DNA of 64,000 bases from Notolepis coatsorum (GCA_963971535.1 OZ020589.1:57431976-57495975); one strand, 5' to 3'. Numbered from the stretch's first letter, positions 32,575 to 43,760 are shown. Translations and numbers: made by a program. The notes: a model not told the origin generated them from the letters alone.

Positions 32575-33006
32575 CATTTACATTTAGTCATTTAGCTGAC
32601 ACTTTTATTCAAAGCGACTTACAAGTTCTGTAAGACAAGTCATCAGGAAGGGCACACCTCTATCAGCTGAGTAACAATGTTCATCAAAGTGTTGAGTGCT
32701 ACAGTGTAGGTTCGTATATTAGGACAAGTGCATGACAGTACGTTTAGTTAGGGTTATTATTTTTATTTTCAATATATTTCTTTTCATTTCAGATCATGGT
32801 TGAAGAAGTGCGTCTTTAGTTGACGGCGAAAGATTGGACGGGTTTCGGCTGTCCTAACTGTGGTGAGTAGTTTGTTCCACCATTGTGGGGCAAAGGACTG
32901 AGAATAGGTGGCTTCTCCTTGATGACCCTCCCGGAGCTCGGAGTGGGCCTGAGGTGGCCAGAAGATGCAGAGCGTAGGGGTCTTGAGGGTGTGTAGTTAG
33001 AGACCA
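32575..33006 (-). mobile_element. L2 LINE 3' end fragment
   Basis: The minus-strand 3' terminal 430 bp of the same L2 family as 718-6330, inserted in the CT-rich minisatellite. It holds the uninterrupted CCCTCCCGGAGCTCGG site that shows where the Mutator-like element E1 landed in the other copy. Confidence 0.88.
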
Positions 33007-33080
33007 TTGACCTCAACACACTCTCTCTCCCTTCCTCTCCCACCTCAACAGACCCTCTCTCCCTTCCTCTCCCACCTCAA

Positions 33081-34034
33081 TGCTCCAGAAGAACATTCCG
33101 AACTCTGAACTCTGCGTCACACCTCCATGCTGGCAAAATGCACCATGTGAACACAGTCTTATGCCATATAATCCTATCATGCCTACTTTCATCAGATCTA
33201 CAGGTAGCCATTGTAGAAGTTCCACTTTTAGCGAAGCTTTTCTGTGAGTGTTAGTAAGGAAAAGTGATACCTTTTGGACCAAAACAGACACACACACACC
33301 TGCATAGTCTTATCTTTTATCTAGTGGTATGTTGACAGATGGCAAAGCAATTTCTAGATATTCATTAGCCCACAGAACCTTGAAACCTTAACAAATTCCA
33401 AACAGATTTAACATAACAAGCTCCAAACTTCTGGTGCCGTCAGAAACAAACCTTTTAGGACCCTGGCTGTCAACAAAGTGACAGTGTTTCTATAACAATG
33501 TATGACAGCCATAGACGCCTGACCAATGGAGCACTCGAAGCATCTGCTCTACTACTATTGGACATGGGGGGGCAAAAGTCTGGTTTTGCTCCCCCACTTT
33601 TTGATTATATGAAAAATATGATATATCCACCCCCCCCCCCCAATATATAAATCTAACCATAACTACGTAATTTCAATCAAATTAATAATGCGCAATGACA
33701 CTTAATAGCAAGTTTCCAAAGATTGTGTGACCCCCAGCACAGGTTTGATCCAGTGCCCCACTGTCCCGACTCCCTCGTCATGTGCGTATTCGGGAGGCGC
33801 TGTTTTTTTAATGCCTCCTGAAGAAAAGTTCACCTCGATATTGGATTTAATATTGGCTTTGTGAGGATCAATCTTCTGCGTTTTACACCAAATGGAGCAA
33901 ATCATTACGTAAGTCGAACACTGTGACTGTATACTAAATGCGCAAACAGATTGAAACTGAATATTTATCGTATTGGTGATGCGAGCCGAGCCGCCGTGCT
34001 TAGCGTTACCTAACCATTAGCTAGTGAATCTTTC
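33081..34034. other. No gene recognised
   Basis: No credible coding frame. A poly-C run lies at about 33629-33641. Confidence 0.4.
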
Positions 34035-34255
34035 ATGAATGAATGAATGAAAACTTTATTTAACAGATTGCAGAATGGGTCCAATACAGTACGGCTCAAT
34101 ACATACAATTGTTAAGGGGATGCAGACCAGAGAATGACGTTTGTCTTGTTTACATCAGGGTCCCCGTGTTGATGTGGTCATGATGTTATTGTTGTTGGCT
34201 TGTTGCTGCTGGGGATCGGATGTAATGTATAAACAATGAATTTTTCCCATCTGGC

Positions 34256-34322
34256 CCAGTGGCCCAGCGGTAGTGCTCAACCCTGCCAATCCAGCGACCG
34301 GGGTTCAAATCCCAGTGTTTCC
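34256..34322 (+). repeat. tRNA-like sequence
   Basis: TGGCCCAGCGGTAGTGC and GGGGTTCAAATCCC fit A and B boxes with near-normal spacing, but the acceptor stem is not evident. Probably a tRNA pseudogene or SINE head. Confidence 0.4.
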
Positions 34323-34489
34323 AATATGATTTTTTTGAATATAATATTAATGATTATACGCCAAAGTAGCCTGGTTTTAAGTTAAAATATTATAAATCTA
34401 CATGCATTGAGGATGTCATTCTTTATATAGCTCTCAACGTGCACCAAATTGAATTATTCCTATATTGCAAAAAGAAGGAAAAGACTAGG

Positions 34490-34553
34490 GTATTGAACCC
34501 CGGTCGTCCGTGTGAAAGTCAAAAGAAGAACCCGTTACACCACAGAGAAGATA
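34490..34553 (-). repeat. tRNA-like sequence, possibly Glu-derived
   Basis: The minus strand reads TGGTGTAACGGGTTC, a GACTTTCACACGG anticodon-loop-like block (TTC) and CGGGGTTCAATACCC. T-stem pairing is imperfect, so a functional tRNA is unlikely. Confidence 0.4.
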
Positions 34554-35390
34554 AGTAAAAGATTGACTATACATCAATCAATGGGTAAGAGAGCCGTATC
34601 GTAATTCTGTATAACAGTTAACTAATAATTTTCGCTAGCAAGATCTCATTTGATTATTCAATCCAGCAGGCAAGTTTAAAGAAATATAATCTGATTGATT
34701 GAGGTAATGAGGGACTTAGAATTAGCCTATAGATAACGCATTTAACTTGTCGGCGAGGCGATTGAGCCGTATTGCAATCTGTCAATAAAGTCTTAAATCA
34801 ATTAATCAATCAATGCCGTTGAGAATTAGGATCTCTGCCATCGATACGTGCTGGCTTTTCACCTAAAACGGCCGCGCGCATTTAGCCTGACTCGCAAGTC
34901 TGGCTTGAGTTAACGAGACTGAATCCACCTTTGTGAAACAGGAAAATCCCGGCTTCGAACATCGGGTTAACTGAAGCTGGATAATGGACATCTTGATCGA
35001 CTTAGTTGAACCACGTACATGAAACAGGGCCCAGAGAAAGACGTTTGTCTTGTTTACATCAGGGTCCCCCATTTTCAATTCATAGTGACATTTATGACAT
35101 ACAAGACATCATGACATCAAATATACAGTACTGTTACCCATAGATCCTGACAGAGTATACATATGATGGGGAGGGGACTGTACATTAGGAGGGGGTGGGT
35201 GGGTGGGAGAGAAATATACATACGGCCGGGAGAGAATATGACTGTCTATTAGACAAACGTGACAAGACAAACGTATTTCTCTGGTCTGCATCCCCTTAAC
35301 AATTGTGTGTATTGAGCCGTACTGTATTGTACCCATTCTGCAATCTGTTAAATAAAGTTTTCATTCATTCATTCATTCATTCACGTGTCT

Positions 35391-36470
35391 GTTGCACAGC
35401 GCAGCGCGCCCAGCCATCAGATCGCTCCTACTGTAAAATGCGGAAGCAGCCATTTCAGCCTCAGTTTTACTCGTTTATAAAAATGATTTAAAATGTTTAT
35501 TAGCAACGCAGAGCTTTCAAACCCCGCCGCATCTGTGTGTGAAACCCTAATGGAACGCTGGGTACCTTTGACATTTATATCCGATATATTTTGGACCCAC
35601 CGCTAGCTTTTAAGCAGTGCTTGATGGTGCACATTAACCTAGCTACTACGGAGGAATAAGTGACTGCGTATTCCAGCCCCTGGCTTGCATTGCAGTCATG
35701 AAAGGGTATACAAGCTTGCCTGATAACGTTAGTTAGTCAGTCAGGCTGCTCAGTGCTTACCTGGTCAATAATGTGGTCCTCCTCTTGCCAGATAGATTTG
35801 TTAAATCATAATATCCACAGTGGTGTGCTCTGCTGGTCCTCAGTAAATGTCCCGCCGGCGAAAATAAGTTGCTATTAAAGTGCTAAATGTTAGATACACT
35901 AATAGAGGATTCGAACGTGCCCGCTCTGTTAATAACATTTTCAATCAATTCCGCGAGGGGATGATGTTCAGACATGTTTGTAGTAGACTACTAGACTGAG
36001 TGACGCCAGACAGTTTTATACTACTAATGGGATGTCACGTTAGGTAGTCAGGTGGAAACGTGAACTTCTGAGTGCCCCGCCTCCAGGGGGGAAAATATGC
36101 GGAGTGTTTTCCTCCCAGCTCCGTTTTAAACTTTTAGGGTGTGGCAGTCAGCTCAAATCTGATTGGCTAGGATCGGATTTGGACTCTATAATGCTGGAAG
36201 CCTGGAGGAAGAGACCTACCCACTGCCTCTCTCCTATACTAGCTGCAGTGAGCACAGTGAGTCTGACAGTGTGTTAGAGGGAGTGAGAAGGAGAAGAGGG
36301 AGACATTAAAAAAATAAAAATAAAAAATATAACACAGATGCACAGATGAAAAAGAATGTAAACTATATTACAAAAAAATTATATATATATATTTTTTTTT
36401 TTTTCATATTTCATATTTGATATGAATTTATAGGGAGGCATGGCTTCCGTTGGCTTCCATAAGGATTCGC
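35391..36470. other. No gene recognised; one orphan hAT-like end
   Basis: 36456-36474 reads CCATAAGGATTCGCCACTG, which looks like the right end of a hAT element (complement begins CAGTGGCG). No matching left end was found upstream. Confidence 0.35.
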
Positions 36471-37199
36471 CACTGCCAAAATTGGATATCATTATGGTGT
36501 GACACCATTTTCATATTTTTCAACAGGTTTGGAAACCTTTGGGGTGGAGGGGTACTTCATCTTTTCAGGAGGTAGGACAACATCTCTGAAAAGTCATTAC
36601 AAGGTTTGAAGGTGAGTTACCCCTCTTAGTTTTCTCAATATATAAGGTATATTTTGGCACTTCCACTTTTAGACCTTTCACACTGTATTTTGGTGTGATG
36701 CATTTTACGCAAAAATGCCAAAAATAAGATACTTTTTAGTCAATACTAAACTTAAATTTATTGCCATGTGCCAATGAGCATGTTGTTAGCATGCTAGCAT
36801 ATAACCCCAATGCACAATGGTGTGCTAAGTTCATGAAACATCATATGGTGTGACACTTCATCATGTGGTGTGACAGGGTTTTCTCGTCACACCATATGCT
36901 TCATGTGTCACACTATATATGATATGAACTGCATTTAACTACATATATAATGCTATTTCATACATATTTTGTAACTAATACCTACATATATAATGCCATT
37001 TGATACATATTTTATAACTAATACTTAAGTTTAATGAATATTTTGTCCTTTTAACACTTTGTCACTGTATTATAAACACGTTTTCAAAGGTATACCTACT
37101 TGTATCCCTACTTCCCTACTATTCCATTTCTCAAACAAAATCCATGTCTATCTACAAGATGTTGTAGTTGAAATATTTCCCTTTAACTTGTTTTTCAGT

Positions 37200-37618
37200 T
37201 TGAGACAGATTTAATAGAGGAATGGCAAGTCCAGACATAACAAGATAATACAGGGAGAGGCTAAATGGAGATCCTGTAAGGAGAAGAAGACGAGAAAAGT
37301 AAATTTAAACGTATAAAATATATTACTGTCGTTGTACAACATGTGCTGTACACAGGTAGAAAAGCCCAGTATATCTAGAAATCTCATAGTGTAAACACGC
37401 GTGCGCGCACACACACTTGGATGAAAAAGGTGAAGATTTGAAATGGGGTCTGATAAAACAGATTGCTACCAGCTAACTCAACTTGAGTTTGACCACAACA
37501 CATCGGATGTGCCCTGTGCCGAGTCAAGTAGCTCTCCTGCTGAGGTGCCACCTGACCCATCAAGCAAAGATCCCGTCATCATTCAAGTTCAGTCAGATCT
37601 CATTGACGAAGATGGTGG

Positions 37619-37685
<67 letters not shown>

Positions 37686-37859
37686 AAGTATGTCGAGGGG
37701 CTATTTGTAATAGTGAAGTATGGAGAAAGGCCATATGTGGGGCAGATAATGGAAATAGATGAGGATGAGCTGAAGGTGAATTGTCTGGAGCAGCTTGGGA
37801 GGCAGAATGCTTTTGTGTGGCCAAGGAGGCCTGACTGCATTTTCTACCACCAAAAATAA
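37200..37859 (+). pseudogene. Degraded gene: basic N-terminal motif plus Asp-run protein of unknown function
   Basis: A splice-acceptor-like CTTGTTTTTCAG ends at 37198-37199 and a donor-like AAG-GTGAGT lies at 36611. An ATG at 37222 starts MASPDITR followed by a stop; one frame away the text continues YREKLNGDP-like as YRERLNGDPVRRRRREK, a basic motif. A 138-codon frame (37443-37859) follows: an acidic N-terminus, a run of about 25 Asp from GAT repeats (37607-37682), then a C-terminal block (VEGLFVIVKYGERPYVGQIMEIDEDELKVNCLEQ...FVWPRRPDCIFYHQK) that reads like a small beta-barrel domain found at the C-terminus of multicopy uncharacterised fish proteins. The middle of such a protein seems absent. 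Function unknown. Confidence 0.45.
37607..37684. repeat. (GAT)n microsatellite
   Basis: About 25 GAT units encoding the Asp run. Confidence 0.97.
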
Positions 37860-38997
37860 ATACTGAGTAAAATCACACAACCCCAGCAATGCAGTCAGTT
37901 TGCCATGCTTGCCAACTACGACTGGCTTCTGTTCAATCAGTACTGAGCCGGCAATACATATTGTTGTTCAGTCACTGTTCAACTAAATTGCCTTGAATTA
38001 CAAAAGAAATAAATGATTATTAGAATTGATAAGAAAATATTAAAATGAGACAGCACCTTGGAATTAATACAGTTGGACGATGTTTCTTCAGGTTCTTCAG
38101 ATGTTCAGAACCCAAGTGCTATTAATGTCTTTTGTGAGACACTATTTTAAAACAGTTTTTCAAAATGATTCTACTGTTATGTTCAACTACATTTAATGTA
38201 TGTCTTGAATAAAAAAAATGATTAAAAATAAATTTCAATGATTATTACAATTGATTGTAACGGTTGGACGATTAATTCATATGTTTCTTCAGGTTCTTCA
38301 GTTGTTCAGAACCCAAGTGCTATACGATGTATTTTGTGACACATTTTATAACTTTTTTCTTTTTTCTCTTTTCTTAATTTGAACCCATAATATAATTCAT
38401 ATGTTTTTGGTTGTTTGTTAAATTTATTGAATACATGTTTTTGCATTACGGGTTGTTGTGTGGTGTGATTCATCATATGGCGTGACGGCATATCATTTGG
38501 TGTGACTTTCAGAATTATGAAATTATGAAGGCTTTTTGGTAAGAAATGTTAAAATCATCAATGGGACAGATAAATAACAGTGTCACCAAATATTTCTAGC
38601 ATTTTGGTGTTTTTATAAGAAGGTTTGCCAAAATGAATTAGAAATACATAGTCAAATTTAGTGCAATCGTCTTACCATGAGTTTTGATTAAGAAAAATTA
38701 TGCAAAATGTAACTAATTTGCACAAGGAAATGCTAGAAATGTGTATAGTAGTGATGAGGAATGCTGATAAATAGACATAAATAATTAAAATACACCCCTT
38801 TTCAATTTTGTACAGAATAACCTTCATGTCACACCATATGACAATTGTACTCTCTAGCATATTATACTAATGAAAAAAAATCTACGATACCACACATATT
38901 TTTTGAAATATAAGAGTCCGTAAAACAGAACTGAATGATTTCCATTACTCATATGCGATATATTAAAAAAAAAATCATACATCAGCCACTCATTTAC
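37860..38997. other. No further gene; direct-repeat remnants
   Basis: 38083-38117 and 38280-38320 share GTTTCTTCAGGTTCTTCAG and GAACCCAAGTGCTAT, a duplication with about 195-bp spacing. GGTGTGAC motifs occur near 38462-38505 and 38829. Confidence 0.5.
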
Positions 38998-39221
38998 AGT
39001 TATATAGCGTACTGGCCTCGCGTCTCGCTCTTCGCCATACCAAGATATATCCGCATCTCCAGTACCTACTTTACTTCATTAACGAAAACAATGCACCCAT
39101 GCACTTGACCAGGCCCCGCCCCAGTGTCCCCCTATAAGACACCGGACATGGTCATACTCGCCCTTCCTCTTTTTTTCGTTTCCATCATGGACGTTGCAGT
39201 GCATTCCATGAACTAGTTGTT

Positions 39222-40256
39222 ATGAAATTCAGAGAGAAATTTAACAATGTTTGGTTTTCACCGGAGATTTGCCAGCCCCTGGAATCTTCTCGGCACGTTC
39301 CAACGGCGCGTCGGGCCTGTCCTGGGGTTTCCTCGTCTTCTGACAGCGGATCGAGGGACGTCGCGCTACGGTTAGCTGTCGGGCTACGTCGCGCTCAGGT
39401 AGGGCCTGCGCCATCAGGCATTAATGATGGCGTTAGTAATACTGCTCGTTGTCCTGTGAGACAACCGTGTATTGGCACAAGGGGCAGGATATCTGGGTAA
39501 ACGTGATTCTGAGTTGGATGTTTTCCCAGCTATCCTGGAGCGTGCGGCTAATGCTAATGCATTAATGCTGGGTCACTGTTCCGTTGTTCCCCGCTGTGGG
39601 CTGTCACCGCTTTTCCCTCCTCTTAACCGGTTCATTGATGAAGGTCAGTCGGTAGCTAATGTGTTTTTTTTTGCTGAGGCTTATTTACTCTTTTTATGGG
39701 TAAATGGGCTGACAACAGGGCGCAAGGCAGGTGTAGGTGGCAGGTGAGCCAGGTAGCATTGATCCTTTGCCCTGGCAGGGTTGAACGGTGTCCCACCCGG
39801 AAGCCGACGCCTAAGGGCGAGTCGGCCCGGCAGGTGGCAGTATGGACTGATGATGTTTATACCGCCACAGGATGGAATTTAGCAGCGGCCAGTGTCATTG
39901 CTCAGCTGACTGTTTTTCTGTCCACATTGGTGTCGGGTAGTGGGGCTGCAGAGCCAGCCGACGCTGAAAACGTTACACGTGTTTTTGGGGTTATAGAACT
40001 CTTGAATCAGTCGCAAGCTATAACCGCAGGGAGGATCATGATGCTATCAACTCTTATTCATAGGCATCTCTGGTTGGAGCAGTCTTCCCTTGGGGAGGAG
40101 GAAAGGTTTCTTCTCCTTAGGCCCTCTTTCCGCGGAGGGACTCTTTTGTTGTTCTGCGGAAACGCTGCGGTATTTGACCTGGGCCCCACACCGCCTCGCA
40201 CCATGCAGCCAGAGGTGAGAGCACAGCCTCGTCAGCGGCTGTGGCGAGGCCCTTGA
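39222..40256 (+). pseudogene. DIRS gag-like ORF1 remnant
   Basis: The coding text runs through three overlapping frames (39222-39500, 39472-39747, 39696-40256), implying at least two frameshifts. Recognisable blocks include LERAANANALMLGHCSVVPRC and VSGSGAAEPADAENVTRVFGVIELLNQSQAITAGRIMMLSTLIHRHLWLEQS, which resemble the ORF1 product of teleost DIRS elements. Confidence 0.6.
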
Positions 40257-40265
40257 CCAGCGGCC

Positions 40266-40931
40266 ATGTTTCCCCCGCCTGAGGTACCCTGGGCACAACG
40301 TCAACAGGTGACCGCAAGGCCGACAGCCTTGGCGGCCGAGGGATCGGCTACATTGGATGAGCACGCCCCAAAAAAACATCGCCGTCCAGCTGTGTGCAGC
40401 CCGCTCTCCGGTCACCACCCACCCCAACACCACCCGATGTCCTGCCCCCTGGACGCTGTCCTTTCCTTCCTTCAGTCTATTTTGGATAGACTGTCGGCTT
40501 CGACGGTGAGGGTATATGCCGCGGCTATATCATCTTGTCATGTGGGGTTTGAGGGCGTCAGCCACCCTCTTGTGAAGCGTTTCCTGCTTGGCGCTCGGCG
40601 TCTTAAGCCGGTGGAACGTTCTCTGTCTCCGAGTTGGGACCTCCAACTGGTCCTCGGCCGGTTGTCTGAGGCCCCGTTTGAGCCTCTTGAGCAGGCGTCT
40701 TTGGAACAGCTGTCTTTCAAGACTGCATTCCTGCTGGCCATCACCTCCGCTAAGCGCATGGGTGAGCTGTGTGCTCTCTCGGTGCGGCCTGAGTGCTTGT
40801 CTATTCGTGTCAATAGCGGTGCGACTCTGAGGCCTAATCCAGTCTTCGTGCCAAAAAATATCCGGTCCCGCCTGTGCTGTGCATTTTTAGGGGTCTCTAG
40901 TTCCCTCTTTTTCGCACTTTGGTGGAGTTGA
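40266..40931 (+). pseudogene. DIRS tyrosine recombinase, C-terminally truncated
   Basis: The frame holds the N-terminal half of a DIRS-type tyrosine recombinase: FLQSILDRLSASTVRVYAAAISSCHVG near residue 75-100, GVSHPLVKRFLLGARRL near 105 and FKTAFLLAITSAKRMGELCALSV near 160-185, the last including the first catalytic Arg. The frame then drifts and stops at 40931, so the HxxR and Tyr motifs are missing. Just after, 40962 is the insertion point of a Mutator-like element. Confidence 0.78.
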
Positions 40932-40961
40932 CTGCCGCTAGGAAGGGCGGGTGGACGGGAC

Positions 40962-41867
40962 GCGTGAATACTTTCCCCAAGGTGGTTGTCCTTCCGCGTT
41001 CGGTTTGCGCGGCCTGATTGGCTACTGACGCTTCTCTCAGTGCCCAATCGCGTTGCGACTAGCTTTCAGTTCCACAGACCAAGTCCTTCAGTTCCACAGC
41101 CCATTTCCTCGTATTGTTTTCATCTCTCTATATTAACATAGCCCATTTCCTCGTATTATTTTCATATCTCTATATTAACGTAACACACTATTCATATCAA
41201 TCGACATCACATCAATATAAATAACGTATTGTTTTCATCTCTCTATATTAACGTAACACGCTATTCATATCAATCGACATCACATCAATATAAATAACGT
41301 ATTGTTTTCATCTCTCTATATTAACATAACGCGCTATTCATATCAATCGACATCACATCAATATAAATAATGTATTGTTTTCATCTCTCTATATTAACGT
41401 AACGCGCTATTCATATCAATCGACATCACATCAATATAAATAACGTATTGTTTTCATCTCTCTATAATAACGTAACGCGCTATTCATATCAATCGACATC
41501 ACATCAATATAAATAACGTATTGTTTTCATCTCTCTATATTAACGTAACACGCTATTCATATCAATCGACATCACCTCAATATAAATAACGTATTGTTTT
41601 CATCTCTCTATATTAACGTAACGCGTTATTCATATCAATCGACATCACATCAATATAAATAACGTATTGTTTTAATCTCTCTATATTAACGTAACTCGCT
41701 ATTCATATCAATCGGCATCACATCAATATAAATAGTATATTGTGCACGGCGGTAGCGAGTTAGGCGATAGGGCTAACGCGATTGGGCGCTGAGAGAAGCG
41801 TCAGTGGCCAATCAGGCCGCACAAACCGAACGCGGAAGGACAACCACCTTGGGGAAAGTATTCACGC
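40962..41867. mobile_element. Mutator-like non-autonomous element (copy E3), complete
   Basis: Ends GCGTGAATACTTTCCCCAAG and CTTGGGGAAAGTATTCACGC are perfect inverse copies. Inverted arms of about 90 bp run to GCCCAATCGCG. The flanks GGACGGGAC (40953-40961) and AGACGGGAC (41868-41876) match at 8 of 9 bases. 906 bp, no transposase. The interior is a 73-bp minisatellite. Confidence 0.85.
41100..41745. repeat. 73-bp minisatellite inside E3
   Basis: About eight units with exact 73-bp period (for example starts at 41225, 41298 and 41371), each containing CATCTCTCTATATTAACGTA and CTATTCATATCAATCGACAT. Confidence 0.92.
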
Positions 41868-42005
41868 AGACGGGACTCCCCTCCTCCCTGGTGGTAGGGC
41901 TTGCGGGTCCTCAGGGGGTACATTTGTCGGGCCACGCGTCTGCTCTGCCCCATATCTCGGTATGGCGAAGAGCGAGACGCGAGGCCAGTACGCTATATAA
42001 CAAAG

Positions 42006-42292
42006 GTTATGACTATAACCTAGTTATATGAGTACTGGCTGAGCATCTCGCTCTTAGCGCGCCCTGAGGTCCCTTGGTTGGGTTTTCTATGATGGAAACT
42101 TTTTCCCGAGGAAGGGCGAGTATGACCATGTCCGGTGTCTTATAGGGGGACACTGGGGCGGGGCATGGTCAAGTGCATGGGCGCATTGTTTTCGTTAATG
42201 AAGTACAGTAAGTACTGGAGATGAGGATATATCTCGGTATGGCGAAGAGCGAGACGCTCAGTCAGTACTCATATAACTAGGTTATAGTCATA
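42006..42292. repeat. Inverted DIRS end segment with its own inverted ends
   Basis: GTTATGACTATAACCTAGTT at 42006 is the inverse of AACTAGGTTATAGTCATAAC at 42273-42292. The inner part 42095-42230 is the reverse complement of the DIRS left end 39060-39165. It may be the DIRS internal complementary region or a nested second DIRS end. A copy of 42125-42300 is at 51256-51430. Confidence 0.72.
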
Positions 42293-42305
42293 ACCTTTCA
42301 ATTTA

Positions 42306-42332
42306 CATTCACACACACACACACACACGCAT

Positions 42333-42407
<75 letters not shown>

Positions 42408-42412
42408 CACAC
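42306..42412. repeat. (CA)n / (CACG)n microsatellite
   Basis: CA units, then CGCA/CACG units, then CA. The homologous array in duplication unit 2 is at 51443-51544. Confidence 0.95.
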
Positions 42413-42801
42413 ACCACAGAGTCAAAAATCACAGCGGCCCACTCTAGACTCTAAACTGCACAGCAGTTCTCCACCCTGGGTCCCCTGAAGCTGGCTATAG
42501 CTTTCTCTGAATGGACATAACAAAGAATTATGACATCATAGTAGCATTGCACAGTATAGTGGTACTGAGAAAGTGCAGCGGTACTAAGGGCTTTTGGAAC
42601 GGTACAGAAAGAAGCATTTTGTATAAAAGTATTCTGTACTTCTTTATGACAACTAATAAATAAACTTGGTACTACAGCAAATCTAATGCTTTTTAATGCA
42701 ATATTACCTTTTGATCTTGAACAGGCATCTGTCTCTTTAAGAGTAACGTTGACAGCTGCGCCTTTCCACTGTTTTGTGTGACATTGTAGGAAACGGACCT
42801 G
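42413..42801. repeat. LINE-tail-like repeat
   Basis: Includes AAGAAGCATTTTGTATAAAA then GTATTCTGTACTTCT...AATAAATAAACTTG, also found at 52222-52278 and 60938-61005. In the last place it follows a LINE C-terminus, so this is probably a LINE 3' UTR piece. Confidence 0.55.
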
Positions 42802-43005
42802 TTCCCTAGTTCCCTCTTTTTCGCACTTTGGTGGAGTTGACTGCCGCTAGGAAGGGCGGGTGGACGGGACGCGTGAATACTTTCCCCAAGGTGGTTGTCC
42901 TTCTGCGTTCGGTTTGCGCGGCCTGATTGGCCACTGACGCTTCTCTCAGCGCCCAATCGCGTTGCGACTAGCTTTCAGTTCCGAAGCCCAAGTCCTTCAT
43001 ATCCA

Positions 43006-43345
43006 CAGCCCATTTCCTCGTATTGTTTTCGTCTCTCTATATTAACATAGCCCATTTCCTTGTATTATTTTCATCTCTCTATATTAACGTAGCCCATTTC
43101 CTCGTATTGTTTTCATCTCTCTATATTAACGTAGCTAATTTCCTCGTATTGTTTTCATCTCTCTATATTAACGTAGCCCATTTCCTCGTATTGTTTTCAT
43201 CTCTCTATATTAACGTAGCTCATTTCCTCGTATTGTTTTCATCTCTCTATATTAACGTAGCCCATTTCCTCGTATTGTTTTCATCTCTCTATATTAACGT
43301 AGCCCATTTCCTCATATTGTTTTCATCTCTCTATATTAACGTAAC
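43006..43345. repeat. 42-bp minisatellite in E4
   Basis: Eight units of CCCATTTCCTCGTATTGTTT then TCATCTCTCTATATTAACGT-AG. The unit is a subset of the 73-bp unit. Because 42 is a multiple of three it creates a long spurious open frame. Confidence 0.92.
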
Positions 43346-43760
43346 ACACTATTCATATCAATCGACATCACATCAATATAAATAACGTATTGTTTTCATC
43401 TCTCTATATTAACGTAACACACTATTCATATCAATCGACAACACATCAATATAAATAACGTATTGTTTTCATCTCTCTATATTAACGTAACGCGCTATTC
43501 ATATCAATCGACATAACATCAATATAAATAACGTATTGTTTTCATCTCTCTATATTAACGTAACGCGCTATTCATATCAATCGACATCACATCAATAAAA
43601 ATAACGTATTGTTTTCATCTCTCTATATTAACGTAACTCGCTATTCATATCAATCGACATCACATCAATATAAATAACGTATTGTTTTCATCTCTCTATA
43701 TTATCGTAACTCGCTATTCATATCAATCGGCATCACATCAATATAAATAATATATTGTGC
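43322..43760. repeat. 73-bp minisatellite in E4
   Basis: About six units of the same 73-bp repeat as in E3. Confidence 0.92.

Larger units (their letters stand above)
22605..33080. repeat. CT-rich minisatellite, interrupted by nested insertions
   Basis: The unit is ACTCTCTCTCCCTTCCTCTC then CCACCTCAACAT, about 32 bp. One unit is at 22609-22640, most of the array is at 32095-32575 and two units are at 33007-33080. The first gap is the insertion stack 22641-32094; the second is the L2 3' end at 32575-33006. Confidence 0.8.
34035..35390. repeat. Large foldback repeat with (GAAT)n / (ATTC)n ends
   Basis: The left end GAATGAATGAATGAAAACTT then TATTTAACAGATTGCAGAAT is the inverse of the right end ATTCTGCAATCTGTTAAATA then AAGTTTTCATTCATTC. 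A 38-base segment (GACGTTTGTCTTGTTTACAT and neighbours) occurs in the same orientation at 34131-34166 and 35035-35069, so 34170-35030 looks inserted. It is related to the foldback repeat at 21024-21241. Confidence 0.7.
36480..38870 (+). mobile_element. Remnant of an unrecognised mobile-gene-like unit with GGTGTGAC motifs
   Basis: GGTGTGA or its complement TCACACC, several in the context CATATGGTGTGACA, occurs near 36496, 36692, 36846, 36867, 36887, 38462, 38499 and 38829, on both sides of the open frame at 37443 but not within it. Short motifs clustered at both sides of a gene resemble the subterminal transposase-binding repeats of some DNA transposons. No terminal inverted repeat was found, so the limits are only the outermost motifs. 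Confidence 0.35.
38998..42000 (+). mobile_element. DIRS-type retrotransposon, internally deleted
   Basis: The left terminal repeat GTTATATAGCGTACTGGCCT (from about 38998) is the exact inverse of the right terminal repeat ending AGGCCAGTACGCTATATAAC at 42000; the match covers more than 40 bp. Inverted terminal repeats plus a tyrosine recombinase define DIRS elements. A gag-like part and the recombinase remain, while RT and RNase H, which normally lie between them, are missing. The 3' part is also broken by a Mutator-like insertion at 40962-41867. Confidence 0.85.
40897..42801. repeat. Tandem duplication, unit 1
   Basis: Starts CTAGTTCCCTCTTTTTCGCA and ends GAAACGGACCTG. It contains the recombinase tail, the Mutator-like copy E3, the DIRS right terminus, an inverted DIRS-end segment, CA repeats and a LINE-tail-like segment. 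The same series restarts at 42806. Confidence 0.8.

Noticed and set aside
34256-34553. Two functional tRNA genes
   Set aside because: Box motifs are present but stems are imperfect, as expected for tRNA pseudogenes or SINE heads.
36456-36474. Complete hAT element ending here
   Set aside because: The end motif is clear, but no left partner or matching flank was found upstream.
43023-43385. 120-codon protein gene
   Set aside because: It is the 42-bp minisatellite read in an open frame.
41100-43760. Regularly spaced 73-bp repeats as a possible CRISPR-like array
   Set aside because: There are no unique spacers; units are tandem and near identical, and the organism is a vertebrate.
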